Part shown: piece by piece, positions 24,705 to 33,539 of the stretch
Position numbering within the stretch: position 1 is the first letter of the stretch
How the letters are laid out: each line of letters starts with the position of its first letter
Source: Pseudomonas californiensis
Lineage (GTDB): Bacteria > Pseudomonadota > Gammaproteobacteria > Pseudomonadales > Pseudomonadaceae
Direction of reading: 5' to 3'
Assembly (NCBI RefSeq): GCF_021147775.1
Contig: NZ_JAGTPK010000034.1
Span: 1 to 57,366, forward strand
DNA length: 57,366 nucleotides
Made by a program: the position numbers and the translations under genes
Notes under the pieces: generated by a model
The model's input: the letters and a program-made list of their open reading frames with translations, nothing else
What the model was told of the DNA's origin: nothing
Databases searched by the model: none

Positions 24705-26594
24705 ATGCCAGATCCTATTCCCCTCAAAGACCACGAAAAAGAGACCCGGCTGGTCAATAACCGCCTGATTGCCTGTGCCGTACTGGTCGCCCTGCTTGCC
24801 TGCTGCTTGATTGCGCGCATGTACTTTCTGCAGGTTACCGAGTTCGATTACCACTCGACCATTTCTGAAAACAACCGTGTACACGTGCTGCCGATCCCGC
24901 CGGAGCGCGGTTTGATCTTTGATCGCAATGGTGAGGTGCTGGCGGACAATCGTCCCAGCTTCAACCTGACGCTGACCCGCGAACGCGCTGGCGACTGGCA
25001 CAAGGTAATCGACGAGTTGATGACTCTGCTGTCGTTGCCGGACGAAGACCGCATCCTGTTCGACAAGGAGCTCAAACAGGTTCGCCACCCGTTCGAGCCC
25101 GCGACCTTGTTGTACGAGTTGACTGAAGAGCAGATTGCCTTGCTTGCGGTGAACCAGTACCTGCTGCCGGGCGTGGACGTCGCCGCGCAGTTCGTTCGGC
25201 ATTATCCGTTGGGCGCACACTTTGCCCATTCCATCGGCTATGTCGGGCGGATCAATGAAAAAGAAGCCTCCCAGCTCGACAACGAATACCGCGGCACTCA
25301 GTCCATCGGCAAGACCGGCATCGAGCGTTTTTACGAGTCGGAGCTGCATGGGCACGTGGGTTATGAAGAAGTGGAAACCAACGCCCAGGGTCGTGTCTTG
25401 CGGGTCTTGAAACACACCGATCCGGTGCCCGGCAAGAACATCACCCTCAGCCTGGATGTGCACCTTCAGGAGGCAGCAGAAAACGCGCTGGGCGATCGAC
25501 GCGGGTCGGTTGTGGCACTGGATCCGGAGACCGGCGAAGTGCTGGCGATGGTCAGCAAGCCCAGCTTTGACCCCAATCTGTTCGTGACCGGCATCAGTTT
25601 CAAACAGTACGCCGCCCTGCGTGATTCTATCGACCGACCGCTGTTCAACCGTGTGCTGCGCGGGCTGTACGCACCAGGTTCGACGGTCAAGCCCGAGGTA
25701 GCGATTGCAGGGCTGGACAGCGGCGTGGTCAATGCTTCGACGCGGGTATTCGACCCCGGCTACTTCCAGCTGCCGGACTTCGATCACAAGTACCGCAACT
25801 GGAACCACAGCGGGGATGGCTGGGTGGACATGGACACCGCGATCATGCGATCCAATGACACCTACTTCTACACCCTGGCCCACAAGCTGGGCATTGATCG
25901 GCTGCACGATTACATGACCATGTTCGGTATCGGCCAGAAGGTCTCGCTGGACATGTTCGAAGAGTCGGCAGGGCTGATGCCGTCACGCGAATGGAAGCGC
26001 GCGACCCGTCGGCAGGCGTGGTTCCCGGGTGAGACGGTCATCCTGGGTATCGGCCAGGGCTACATGCAGGTCACGCCGCTGCAGCTGGCGCAGGCGACCT
26101 CGCTGATCGCCAGCAAGGGCGTCTGGCATCGCCCTCATCTGGCGACAGAAGTGGGGCATGTCGCGCCGGTGGACGAGCATCCGATGCCCAATATCGTGCT
26201 GCACGATCCCAATGAATGGAATCAGGTCAACGAAGGCATGCAGATGGTGATGCATGATCCGCGAGGCATCGCCCGTGACGCGGCCAAGGGCGCGCAGTAC
26301 CGCATCGCTGGCAAGAGCGGTACCGCGCAGGTGGTGGCGATCAAGCAAGGCGAACGCTACAACCGCCTCAAGACTCTGGAGCGCAACCGCGACAACGCGT
26401 TGTTTGTCGGCTTCGCTCCCGCCGAACATCCAAAGATCGTTGTTTCGGTGACCATCGAAAACGGCGAGGCGGGCGGTCGGGTCGCAGGGCCGGTGGTGCG
26501 TGAGATTCTGGACGCCTGGCTGCTGGACAATGAGGGCAAACTCAAGCCGCAATATGCAGCGCCGGTCAAGGCGACGGGCAGTCCGCACGCCTGA
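24705..26594 (+). CDS. mrdA: Penicillin-binding protein 2
   Basis: Class B transpeptidase of 629 aa. One N-terminal membrane span (about 20-43) is followed by the dimerisation domain and the transpeptidase domain. The three active-site motifs are Ser326-T-V-Lys329, Ser383-N-D and Lys537-S-G-T540. NRVHVLPIPPERGLIFDRNG is the PBP2 signature. PBP2 cross-links side-wall peptidoglycan with RodA. Here no rodA, rlpA or mltB lies beside it, so this may be a second, stand-alone PBP2 paralogue of the genome. Its neighbours, a redox regulator and PoxB, are unrelated to cell shape. Confidence 0.9.
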   Translation: MPDPIPLKDHEKETRLVNNRLIACAVLVALLACCLIARMYFLQVTEFDYHSTISENNRVHVLPIPPERGLIFDRNGEVLADNRPSFNLTLTRERAGDWHKVIDELMTLLSLPDEDRILFDKELKQVRHPFEPATLLYELTEEQIALLAVNQYLLPGVDVAAQFVRHYPLGAHFAHSIGYVGRINEKEASQLDNEYRGTQSIGKTGIERFYESELHGHVGYEEVETNAQGRVLRVLKHTDPVPGKNITLSLDVHLQEAAENALGDRRGSVVALDPETGEVLAMVSKPSFDPNLFVTGISFKQYAALRDSIDRPLFNRVLRGLYAPGSTVKPEVAIAGLDSGVVNASTRVFDPGYFQLPDFDHKYRNWNHSGDGWVDMDTAIMRSNDTYFYTLAHKLGIDRLHDYMTMFGIGQKVSLDMFEESAGLMPSREWKRATRRQAWFPGETVILGIGQGYMQVTPLQLAQATSLIASKGVWHRPHLATEVGHVAPVDEHPMPNIVLHDPNEWNQVNEGMQMVMHDPRGIARDAAKGAQYRIAGKSGTAQVVAIKQGERYNRLKTLERNRDNALFVGFAPAEHPKIVVSVTIENGEAGGRVAGPVVREILDAWLLDNEGKLKPQYAAPVKATGSPHA

Positions 26595-26754
26595 TCGCTT
26601 CGCGATACATGTCGCCCTGACCTTGCCTGAACGGGGCTCAGGTTGACTGAACTGTCGAGCGTGCAATGGGTCGACCACAACGTGTGCGGCAGAGCGCCGC
26701 GCACGTTTATCGCGTGTTGAAACCGATCCCCATTGCCTCGACAAGGAACCCCTC

Positions 26755-28473
26755 ATGTCCAAGACTATCGCCGACCACCTCGCGCAGACCCTCGCAGCGG
26801 CAGGCGTTTCCCACATCTGGGGGGTGTCCGGTGACAGCCTCAATGGCTTGACCGACAGCCTTGAGCGCACCGATTCAATCCGCTGGATGCATACCCGTCA
26901 CGAAGAAGTCGCCGCGTTCGCCGCCGGTGCCCAGGCGGCTTCCAGTGGCAAGCTGGCGGTGTGCGCGGGCAGCTGCGGACCCGGCAACCTGCACTTGATC
27001 AATGGCCTGTACGACTGCCATCGCAATCGCGTTCCGGTGCTGGCCATTGCCGCACAGATACCGTCTTCGGAAATCGGCCTGGATTATTTTCAGGAAACCC
27101 ACCCTCAGGAACTGTTCAAGGAGTGCAGCCATTTCGTCGAACTGGTCAGCAGCCCTGAGCAGTTCCCGCGTGTACTTGAGCGCGCCATGCGTGCCGCGAT
27201 CAGCCAGAAGGGGGTAGCCGTCATCGTGTTGCCGGGCGACGTCGCCCTCAGTGAATCTCCGGACGTGAAAGCCAACTGGGTCGATATCACGCCGCCCGAC
27301 GTGATTCCTGCCGAGCAGGACCTGCAAGCGCTGGCGGACAGGCTCAACAAGTCCAAGGCCGTTACCCTGTTGTGCGGTGCCGGTTGTGCGGGTGCACATG
27401 AGCAAGTGGTCGCGCTGGCTGAAAAGCTGGGCGCACCGATCGTGCACGCACTGCGGGGCAAGCAGCACGTCGAGTACGATAATCCGTTCGATGTCGGTAT
27501 GACCGGTCTGATCGGTTTCAGCTCCGGCTATCACGCCATGTTGTCGTGCGACACGCTGGTGATTCTTGGCAGCAGCTTCCCGTACCGAAACTTCTATCCG
27601 GAAAAGGCTGAAATCCTTCAGATCGACCTTGATCCGACCCAGTTGGGGCGTCGTACGCCGGTGGCACTCGGCCTGGTGGGTGGCGTACGTGAGACGCTTG
27701 ACGCATTGCTGCCCAAACTGATCCCGCACACAGACCGTCGTTTTCTCGACAAGGCTCTCAAGCATTACGCCAAGGCTCGCGAAGAGCTGGACGACCTCGC
27801 AACGCCGACGCCTGCCGATACACCAATTCACCCGCAGTACCTGACGCGTCTGGTTGACGAGCAGGCGGACGCCGACGCGATCTTCACCGTTGATGTTGGT
27901 ACACCGACGTTATGGGCGGCGCGTTATCTGCACATGAACGGCAAACGCAGCCTGCTGGGCTCGTTCAACCACGGCTCGATGGCCAACGCGTTGCCGCAGG
28001 CACTGGGTGCCAAGGCAGAGCACCCGGACCGGCAGGTGGTTGCACTGTGTGGCGACGGCGGTTTGTCGATGCTGATGGGCGATCTGCTGAGCATCCGTCA
28101 GTTGAATCTGCCGATCAAGATGGTGGTGTTCAACAACAGCTCGCTGGGCTTCGTCGACATGGAAATGAAAGCCGCCGGTTATGTGCCCCATGACACCGAC
28201 CTGCACGAGACCAACTTTGCCGGCATCGCGCTGGGCGCAGGTATCCTGGGTCTGCGCGTGACAGATGCGGCAGAGCTGCCTGCAGCACTGCGCAAGGCGT
28301 TCGACCACCCTGGCCCGGTGCTGATCGATGTGGTGACTGCCAAGCAGGAGCTTGGCATCCCGCCGAAGATCAAGCTGGCACAGGCCAAAGGCTTCAGTCT
28401 TTACATGATGCGTGCCGTATTCAGCGGGCGCGGCAGCGAAGTGCTGGAGCTGGCCAAGACCAACCTGCGCTAA
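26755..28473 (+). CDS. poxB: Ubiquinone-dependent pyruvate dehydrogenase (pyruvate oxidase)
   Basis: Thiamine diphosphate/FAD enzyme of 572 aa that oxidatively decarboxylates pyruvate to acetate and CO2, passing electrons to ubiquinone at the membrane. Glu50 in RHEEVAAFAAG is the cofactor-activating glutamate. The ThDP motif GDGGLSMLMGDLLS ... FNN begins near residue 431. The C-terminal region after TAKQELGIPP matches the membrane-binding tail of E. coli PoxB. AAGGA precedes the ATG. The stop interlocks with that of the convergent GFA gene. Confidence 0.93.
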   Translation: MSKTIADHLAQTLAAAGVSHIWGVSGDSLNGLTDSLERTDSIRWMHTRHEEVAAFAAGAQAASSGKLAVCAGSCGPGNLHLINGLYDCHRNRVPVLAIAAQIPSSEIGLDYFQETHPQELFKECSHFVELVSSPEQFPRVLERAMRAAISQKGVAVIVLPGDVALSESPDVKANWVDITPPDVIPAEQDLQALADRLNKSKAVTLLCGAGCAGAHEQVVALAEKLGAPIVHALRGKQHVEYDNPFDVGMTGLIGFSSGYHAMLSCDTLVILGSSFPYRNFYPEKAEILQIDLDPTQLGRRTPVALGLVGGVRETLDALLPKLIPHTDRRFLDKALKHYAKAREELDDLATPTPADTPIHPQYLTRLVDEQADADAIFTVDVGTPTLWAARYLHMNGKRSLLGSFNHGSMANALPQALGAKAEHPDRQVVALCGDGGLSMLMGDLLSIRQLNLPIKMVVFNNSSLGFVDMEMKAAGYVPHDTDLHETNFAGIALGAGILGLRVTDAAELPAALRKAFDHPGPVLIDVVTAKQELGIPPKIKLAQAKGFSLYMMRAVFSGRGSEVLELAKTNLR

Positions 28474-28889
28474 TCGTAGACCGCGACCGAGGGCTGGGCG
28501 TCAGCCGGGTGATTGATGCCGTCGCTCGTATTTACAGGGTCCAGCTCGAACGGGTTTACACCTGCCAGGCAGCCGACGTTGTAACCGAACTCATTCGGGT
28601 TGGAGCGTCGTCGGTGGTGGGTATAGACCCCGCAGCGTGTGCAGAAATAATGCACCGCCGTGCGGGTATTGAATTGGTAGGACCTGAGCACGCTCTGACC
28701 GTGCAGCACCCGGAGACCTTCCTCCGCTACGGTGGCGACAATAGCGCCTCTGCGCTTGCACATCGAACAGTCACAGCGTCTGGGATCGACGATGCCGTCC
28801 GGCAGTTCAAGCTCCAGTTCTACCGCGCCGCAGTGACATGATGCTCTGTGTATCGGGGTTATCTGGGTGTCGCCGACTCTCTTGATCAT
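28470..28889 (-). CDS. GFA family zinc protein
   Basis: A 139-aa protein of the glutathione-dependent formaldehyde-activating (GFA/CENP-V) family. All seven family cysteines are visible: Cys18 and Cys20 (CHC), Cys39, Cys41 and Cys44 (CDCSMC), Cys83 and Cys86 (CTRC). They bind structural and catalytic zinc. The start at 28889 has AAGGGA upstream; in-frame sequence further upstream overlaps the LysR gene and is non-coding. A role with glutathione adducts is possible but unproven. Confidence 0.88.
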   Translation of the reverse strand: MIKRVGDTQITPIHRASCHCGAVELELELPDGIVDPRRCDCSMCKRRGAIVATVAEEGLRVLHGQSVLRSYQFNTRTAVHYFCTRCGVYTHHRRRSNPNEFGYNVGCLAGVNPFELDPVNTSDGINHPADAQPSVAVYD

Positions 28890-29058
28890 GGGGGTTTTCC
28901 CTTTCTGACGTACCTTCAGGTTAATACCTGAATGCTCTCCTGCCCAATCCAGTCGTCGATCAGCACAGGCGTACAAGCCACAACCGGTATATTCGTGCCT
29001 ACTGTCGTCAAAGCCTCGTCTTGCAGGCACCCTGACAAACAGAGTTCTGGAACCCCTC

Positions 29059-29985
29059 ATGAATCGCAACGACCTGCGCCGCGTCGACCTCAATCTGCTG
29101 GTGATTTTCGAGGCGCTCATGTTCGAGCGGAATCTCACACGGGTGGCCGAAAAGCTGTTCATCGGTCAGCCCGCCGTGAGCGCAGCACTGGGCCGTTTGC
29201 GCGACCTGTTCGACGACCCTCTTTTGCTGCGCAATGGCAGGGCGATGGAGCCTACTGCGCGGGCGCTGGATATCCTCAAGGAGATACGCCCGGCGCTGGA
29301 TACCATTTCTGGTGCGGTCAGCCGCGCCAAGGAGTTTGATCCGTCAACCAGCTGTGATGTGTTCAGGATCGGTTTGTCCGATGACGCCGAGTTTGGCCTG
29401 CTGCCGCCTCTGCTGTCGCGGCTGCGTGAAGAGGCGCCGGGCATCATCGTGGTGATTCGTCGCGCCAATTACCTGCTGTTGCCGGCGCTGTTGGCGTCGG
29501 GCGAGATATCGGTCGGGGTCAGCTACACCGTTGACCTGCCAGCCAACGCCAAGCGCAAGAAGCTGCGTGATATCGGCTGCAAAGTCATTCGTGGCGATAT
29601 GCGTCCAGGGCCGTTGAGCCTGGATGACTACTGCGAACGGCAGCACGCGATGGTGTCTTTTTCCGGTGACCTGAGCGGCAATATCGATCTCGACCTGGCG
29701 CGCGTCGGGCGCAGTCGCAAGGTGGTGCTGGGTGTGCCTCAGTTCAACGGACTCAGGGCTTTGCTGGCCGGTACCGACCTGATTGCCACAGTACCGGATT
29801 ACGCTGCCTGTGCATTGATCGAAGGCTGCCAGTTGCGTGCCGAAGATCCGCCATTCCCCATCGTGCCTGCCGAGCTGTCGATGGTCTGGAGCGGCGTCCA
29901 TGACAATGATCCAGCCGAACGCTGGTTGCGCTCGCGTATCGCCGAGCACATGTCTGCGCCGTTGGATGTCGTGACACAGGCATAA
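29059..29985 (+). CDS. LysR family transcriptional regulator
   Basis: LysR-type regulator of 308 aa: a winged HTH (RRVDLNLLVIFEALMFERNLTRVAEKLFIGQPAVSAALGRLR, given in parts as RVDLNLLVIFEAL and FIGQPAVSAALGRLRDLF) and a substrate-binding domain starting near residue 90. It belongs to the NodD/PcpR-like branch. GGAAC precedes the ATG. It is divergent from the GFA gene and upstream of the ABM/amidohydrolase cluster on the same strand, so either could be its target. Confidence 0.9.
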   Translation: MNRNDLRRVDLNLLVIFEALMFERNLTRVAEKLFIGQPAVSAALGRLRDLFDDPLLLRNGRAMEPTARALDILKEIRPALDTISGAVSRAKEFDPSTSCDVFRIGLSDDAEFGLLPPLLSRLREEAPGIIVVIRRANYLLLPALLASGEISVGVSYTVDLPANAKRKKLRDIGCKVIRGDMRPGPLSLDDYCERQHAMVSFSGDLSGNIDLDLARVGRSRKVVLGVPQFNGLRALLAGTDLIATVPDYAACALIEGCQLRAEDPPFPIVPAELSMVWSGVHDNDPAERWLRSRIAEHMSAPLDVVTQA

Positions 29986-30127
29986 CGGGGTCAGACGCAA
30001 AGACAGCACATACGCTCAATTTCTGACGCCTGATTGACGGCACTATCGTTATGGTTCTGGTCGCTCCACCTCAAGCTGTGTGGGGGCCGCATACCCTAAT
30101 CGAAACCTGTTGCCGGAGCTGTTGGCC

Positions 30128-30754
30128 ATGTCTGATCCCGTCCGTCTCGACACAGAAGCACGCATTGTCGGCAGCGCTGTGTTCAATGAAGTGGTCACGC
30201 TGGTGATCAAGCACCGGGTCAAGGCCGGTCAGGAAGCCAGTTACGAGCAATGGCTGCGCCGCATCGTGACCATCGCCAGTGGGCAGCCGGGCCATCTGGG
30301 TGTCGACGTGATACGAGGCAAGGATGGCGGCCTGCACATGTTCACCAGCGTCCTGCGTTTTCATTCGACCCAGGCCATGCAGAGCTGGATGGACTCCGAC
30401 GAGCGCCGTCAGCTGGTTCAGGAAGCCGCGCCGATGCTTGCCGATGGTGATCAGACGCAGGTCAATCCGCACAACGAATTCTGGTTCACACCCGCCAATG
30501 AAGAGAGCAGCCCGCCGCCCCGCTGGAAGCAGGCGTGTGTGTCCTTCATGGTGATCTTGCCCCTGACCCTGCTGGTTCCGTTGCTGTGGGGGCCGCTGTT
30601 TGCCCGCGTGCCGTCGTTGTCCGGCTACTTCATCAGCACTGCGCTGGTAACCATCACCATCGTGCTGCTGGTGGTGTACCTGATGATGCCCGCCGCCACG
30701 CACCTGTTGGCGCCGTGGCTCAACGCTTCGGCTAAAAAATCACAAGGGAAGTGA
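30128..30754 (+). CDS. Membrane-anchored antibiotic biosynthesis monooxygenase-domain protein
   Basis: A 208-aa protein. The N-terminal half is an ABM-type ferredoxin-like domain (VTLVIKHRVKAGQEASYEQWL, then HLGVDVIRGKDGGLHMF). The C-terminal half has two membrane spans (about 145-165 and 175-198). CGGAG lies nine bases before the ATG at 30128. ABM domains act as cofactor-free oxygenases or as heme/small-molecule binding units. It ends four bases before the amidohydrolase start, so the two are one operon. Known as a recurring pair in pseudomonads, but the reaction is unknown. Confidence 0.82.
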   Translation: MSDPVRLDTEARIVGSAVFNEVVTLVIKHRVKAGQEASYEQWLRRIVTIASGQPGHLGVDVIRGKDGGLHMFTSVLRFHSTQAMQSWMDSDERRQLVQEAAPMLADGDQTQVNPHNEFWFTPANEESSPPPRWKQACVSFMVILPLTLLVPLLWGPLFARVPSLSGYFISTALVTITIVLLVVYLMMPAATHLLAPWLNASAKKSQGK

Positions 30755-30758
30755 TCTG

Positions 30759-32738
30759 ATGACTGACGAGAAAACCGATCTGCAGCGCCGGCGATTTGTC
30801 GCCAACGGCTCATTGTTGAGTGCTGCCGCCGCGATTCTTCCCTCATGGTCGCTTCCCGGCCTTGCCAGTGCTTCTCAAACTTCCGCCAAAGGTGCATCGA
30901 TGAACGTCGAACTGATTCTCTTCAACGGCCAATTCCACACGGTCGACCGTGAAAAACCCAAGGCCAGCGCCGTGGCGATCAGTGGCGGCCGTTTTGTCGC
31001 CGTCGGCAGTGACGCCGAGGTGATGGGCTTGCGTGGTAGCGCAACGCAGGTCATCGACTTGCAAAAGCGCACGGTTATTCCGGGCCTCAACGACTCTCAC
31101 TTGCACCTGATTCGTGGCGGTTTGAACTACAACCTTGAATTGCGCTGGGAAGGCGTGCCGTCTCTGGCCGATGCGCTGCGCATGCTCAAGGACCAGGCCG
31201 ATCGCACGCCGACCCCGCAGTGGGTGCGTGTAGTGGGCGGCTGGAACGAGTTTCAGTTTGCCGAAAAGCGCATGCCCACTCTCGAAGAGCTGAATCAGGC
31301 CGCGCCGGACACTCCGGTTTTTGTCCTGCACCTCTACGATCGTGCTTTGCTCAATCGTGCTGCACTGCGCGTGGCTGGTTATACCCGTGATACGCCAAAC
31401 CCGCCGGGCGGTGAAATTGTGCGCGATGCGCAAGGGAATCCGACCGGCATGCTGGTGGCCAAGCCCAACGCCATGATTCTGTATTCGACCCTCGCCAAAG
31501 GGCCAAAGCTGCCGCTCGAATATCAGGTCAATTCGACCCGTCAGTTCATGCGCGAACTCAATCGACTGGGACTGACCAGTGCCATCGACGCGGGAGGCGG
31601 TTTTCAGAATTACCCTGACGATTACGCCGTCATCGAACAGCTGGCCCGCGAACAACAGCTGACCGTCCGGATCGCCTACAACCTGTTTACCCAGAAACCC
31701 AAGGAAGAGCTGTCCGACTTCAAGCACTGGACCAGCACCGTCAAGCTGCATCAGGGCGATGACTTCTTGCGGCATAACGGGGCAGGGGAGATGTTGACCT
31801 TCTCCGCGGCCGACTTCGAAGACTTCCTTGAACCGCGTCCCGACCTGCCGCCGGGCATGGAAGGCGATCTTGAACCTGTGGTTCGTCACTTGGTCGAGCA
31901 CCGCTGGCCGTTCCGTTTGCACGCCACCTACGACGAGTCGATCAGCCGCATGCTGGACGTGTTCGAGAAGGTCAACCGTGACATCCCGTTCAATGGCTTG
32001 CCGTGGTTCTTTGACCACTGTGAAACCATCACGCCGAAAAACATCGAGCGTGTCAGAGCGCTGGGCGGCGGTATCGCCATTCAGGACCGCATGGCGTTCC
32101 AGGGCGAGTATTTCGTCGAGCGTTACGGCGCCAAAGCGGCCGAGATGACCCCGCCGATCAAACGCATGCTGTCGGAAGGCGTGCCAGTCGGTGCAGGCAC
32201 AGACGCCACGCGTGTCTCCAGCTACAACCCTTGGACCTCGCTCTACTGGATGGTCAGCGGCCGCACTGTAGGCGGGTTGGAACTGTACCCCGAAGGCTTG
32301 CCGCGTGAGACTGCGCTGGAACTGTTCACCCACGGCAGTGCGTGGTTTTCTTCCGAGCAGGGCAAGAAGGGCCAGATCAAGGTCGGGCAGTTGGCGGATC
32401 TTGTAGCGCTTTCTGCGGACTACTTCAGCGTCGAGCCCGAGGCCATCAAATGGATCGAATCCGTACTGACTGTCGTAGGCGGCAAGGTGGTATTCGGCGC
32501 CGGTGATTTCGAGACACTGGCCCCGCCGAGTCTGCCGGTGCTGCCGGACTGGTCACCGGTTGCCAAGGTTCCAGGTCACTGGCGTCCAGCCTCGCCGATG
32601 CTGGCGCAGGTTCACCAGTGCAGCGGCCCGTGTGCCGTGCATTCGCACAGTCATGAGCGGGCCAGGCTTTCCAGTGCACCCGTCAGCGACTTCCAGGGTT
32701 TCTGGGGCGCTTTCGGCTGCTCGTGTTTCGCGTTCTGA
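30759..32738 (+). CDS. Tat-exported amidohydrolase, YtcJ-like
   Basis: Amidohydrolase_3-type metal-dependent hydrolase of 659 aa. The N-terminus has QRRRFVANGSLL and a hydrophobic stretch ending ASA, a twin-arginine signal. The catalytic domain starts near residue 48 (MNVELILFNGQFHTVD). The metal motif HxH is in NDSHLHL, and further ligands are likely in LHATYDE and GAGTDATRVS. The C-terminal 40 residues are unusually rich in Cys and His (QCSGPCAVHSHSHE, GCSCFAF). It shares an operon with the ABM-domain gene and is followed by the YcaC-like hydrolase. The substrate is unknown. Confidence 0.87.
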   Translation: MTDEKTDLQRRRFVANGSLLSAAAAILPSWSLPGLASASQTSAKGASMNVELILFNGQFHTVDREKPKASAVAISGGRFVAVGSDAEVMGLRGSATQVIDLQKRTVIPGLNDSHLHLIRGGLNYNLELRWEGVPSLADALRMLKDQADRTPTPQWVRVVGGWNEFQFAEKRMPTLEELNQAAPDTPVFVLHLYDRALLNRAALRVAGYTRDTPNPPGGEIVRDAQGNPTGMLVAKPNAMILYSTLAKGPKLPLEYQVNSTRQFMRELNRLGLTSAIDAGGGFQNYPDDYAVIEQLAREQQLTVRIAYNLFTQKPKEELSDFKHWTSTVKLHQGDDFLRHNGAGEMLTFSAADFEDFLEPRPDLPPGMEGDLEPVVRHLVEHRWPFRLHATYDESISRMLDVFEKVNRDIPFNGLPWFFDHCETITPKNIERVRALGGGIAIQDRMAFQGEYFVERYGAKAAEMTPPIKRMLSEGVPVGAGTDATRVSSYNPWTSLYWMVSGRTVGGLELYPEGLPRETALELFTHGSAWFSSEQGKKGQIKVGQLADLVALSADYFSVEPEAIKWIESVLTVVGGKVVFGAGDFETLAPPSLPVLPDWSPVAKVPGHWRPASPMLAQVHQCSGPCAVHSHSHERARLSSAPVSDFQGFWGAFGCSCFAF

Positions 32739-32817
32739 TCGATTTACTCAACAGGTGGGCAGGGTCGGCACGCGTTGTCGTCTCAGCCACGGATGATAAA
32801 ACCCCAAGGAGACAATC

Positions 32818-33438
32818 ATGAGCACTCCCTACAATCGTTTGAACAAAGATGACGCAGCCGTTCTGTTGGTCGATCACCAGACCGGCCTTATTTCTCTGGT
32901 GCAGGATTTCTCGCCCAACGAGTTCAAGAACAACGTGCTGGCGCTGGCTGACCTGGCCAAGTTCTTTGGTCTGCCAACCATTCTGACCACCAGTTTCGAA
33001 AGCGGTCCCAACGGCCCGTTGGTACCCGAGCTCAAGGAAATGTTCCCTGATGCGCCTTACATTCCGCGTCCGGGTCAGATCAACGCGTGGGACAACGAGG
33101 ATTTCGTCAAGGCTGTGAAAGCAACCGGTCGCAAGCAACTGATCATCGCCGGCGTAGTGACTGACGTCTGCGTCGCGTTCCCGACATTGTGCGCGCTGGC
33201 GGAAGGTTTTGAAGTATTCGTGGTCACCGATGCCTCTGGCACTTTCAACGAGACTGTCCAGAAAGCCGCATGGGCCCGCATGAGCGCGGCTGGCGCACAG
33301 TTGGTCAACTGGTTCTCGGTAGCGTGCGAGTTGCAGGTCGACTGGCGCAACGACATGGAAGGCTTGGCCAACCTGCTGTCCCAGCGTATCCCAAACTACC
33401 GCAACCTGATGAACAGCTACAGCGCCTTCACCAAGTAA
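32818..33438 (+). CDS. ycaC: Isochorismatase-family hydrolase, YcaC-like
   Basis: A 206-aa cysteine hydrolase matching E. coli/P. aeruginosa YcaC along its length (DDAAVLLVDHQTGL, FESGPNGPLVPELK, INAWDNEDFVKAVK). The catalytic Asp20 and Cys118 (VVTDVCVAF) are visible. YcaC is an octamer-forming protein with no confirmed substrate. AAGGAG lies before the ATG. It is 79 bp after the amidohydrolase and followed by a strong hairpin. Confidence 0.9.
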   Translation: MSTPYNRLNKDDAAVLLVDHQTGLISLVQDFSPNEFKNNVLALADLAKFFGLPTILTTSFESGPNGPLVPELKEMFPDAPYIPRPGQINAWDNEDFVKAVKATGRKQLIIAGVVTDVCVAFPTLCALAEGFEVFVVTDASGTFNETVQKAAWARMSAAGAQLVNWFSVACELQVDWRNDMEGLANLLSQRIPNYRNLMNSYSAFTK

Positions 33439-33456
33439 GCGTCCTGCGCAACACCC

Positions 33457-33486
33457 CGTGGAAGTGACCGATTGGTCACTTCCACG
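33457..33486 (+). terminator. Strong hairpin after the YcaC-like gene
   Basis: A perfect 13-bp stem (CGTGGAAGTGACC and GGTCACTTCCACG) with a four-base loop begins 18 bp past the stop. There is no T-run directly after it, so termination efficiency is uncertain. Confidence 0.6.
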
Positions 33487-33513
33487 ACCCTCCAGTACCG
33501 GTATCCGTTATTT

Positions 33514-33539
33514 TGTAGTGAGAAAAAATAATCACTACA
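33514..33539. promoter_or_regulatory. AT-rich palindrome, possible operator
   Basis: A perfect 8-bp inverted repeat (TGTAGTGA and TCACTACA) flanks a ten-base A-rich centre; similarity extends a few bases outward. It stands 76 bp after the YcaC-like gene, far from any annotated start, so its target is unclear. Confidence 0.4.

Noticed and set aside
24177..25907. Long minus-strand open frame (576 codons) opposite the HxlR and PBP2 genes
   Set aside because: It is antisense to two well-supported genes and shows no protein family character; high GC makes such shadow frames common.
26744..26790. Possible hrp box (GGAACC ... CCAC) upstream of poxB
   Set aside because: The spacing between the two parts is about 24 bases rather than 15-16, and it overlaps the ribosome site and start of poxB.
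30843..32333. Long minus-strand open frame (496 codons) opposite the amidohydrolase
   Set aside because: Antisense shadow of a strongly supported gene, with no ribosome site or recognisable domain.
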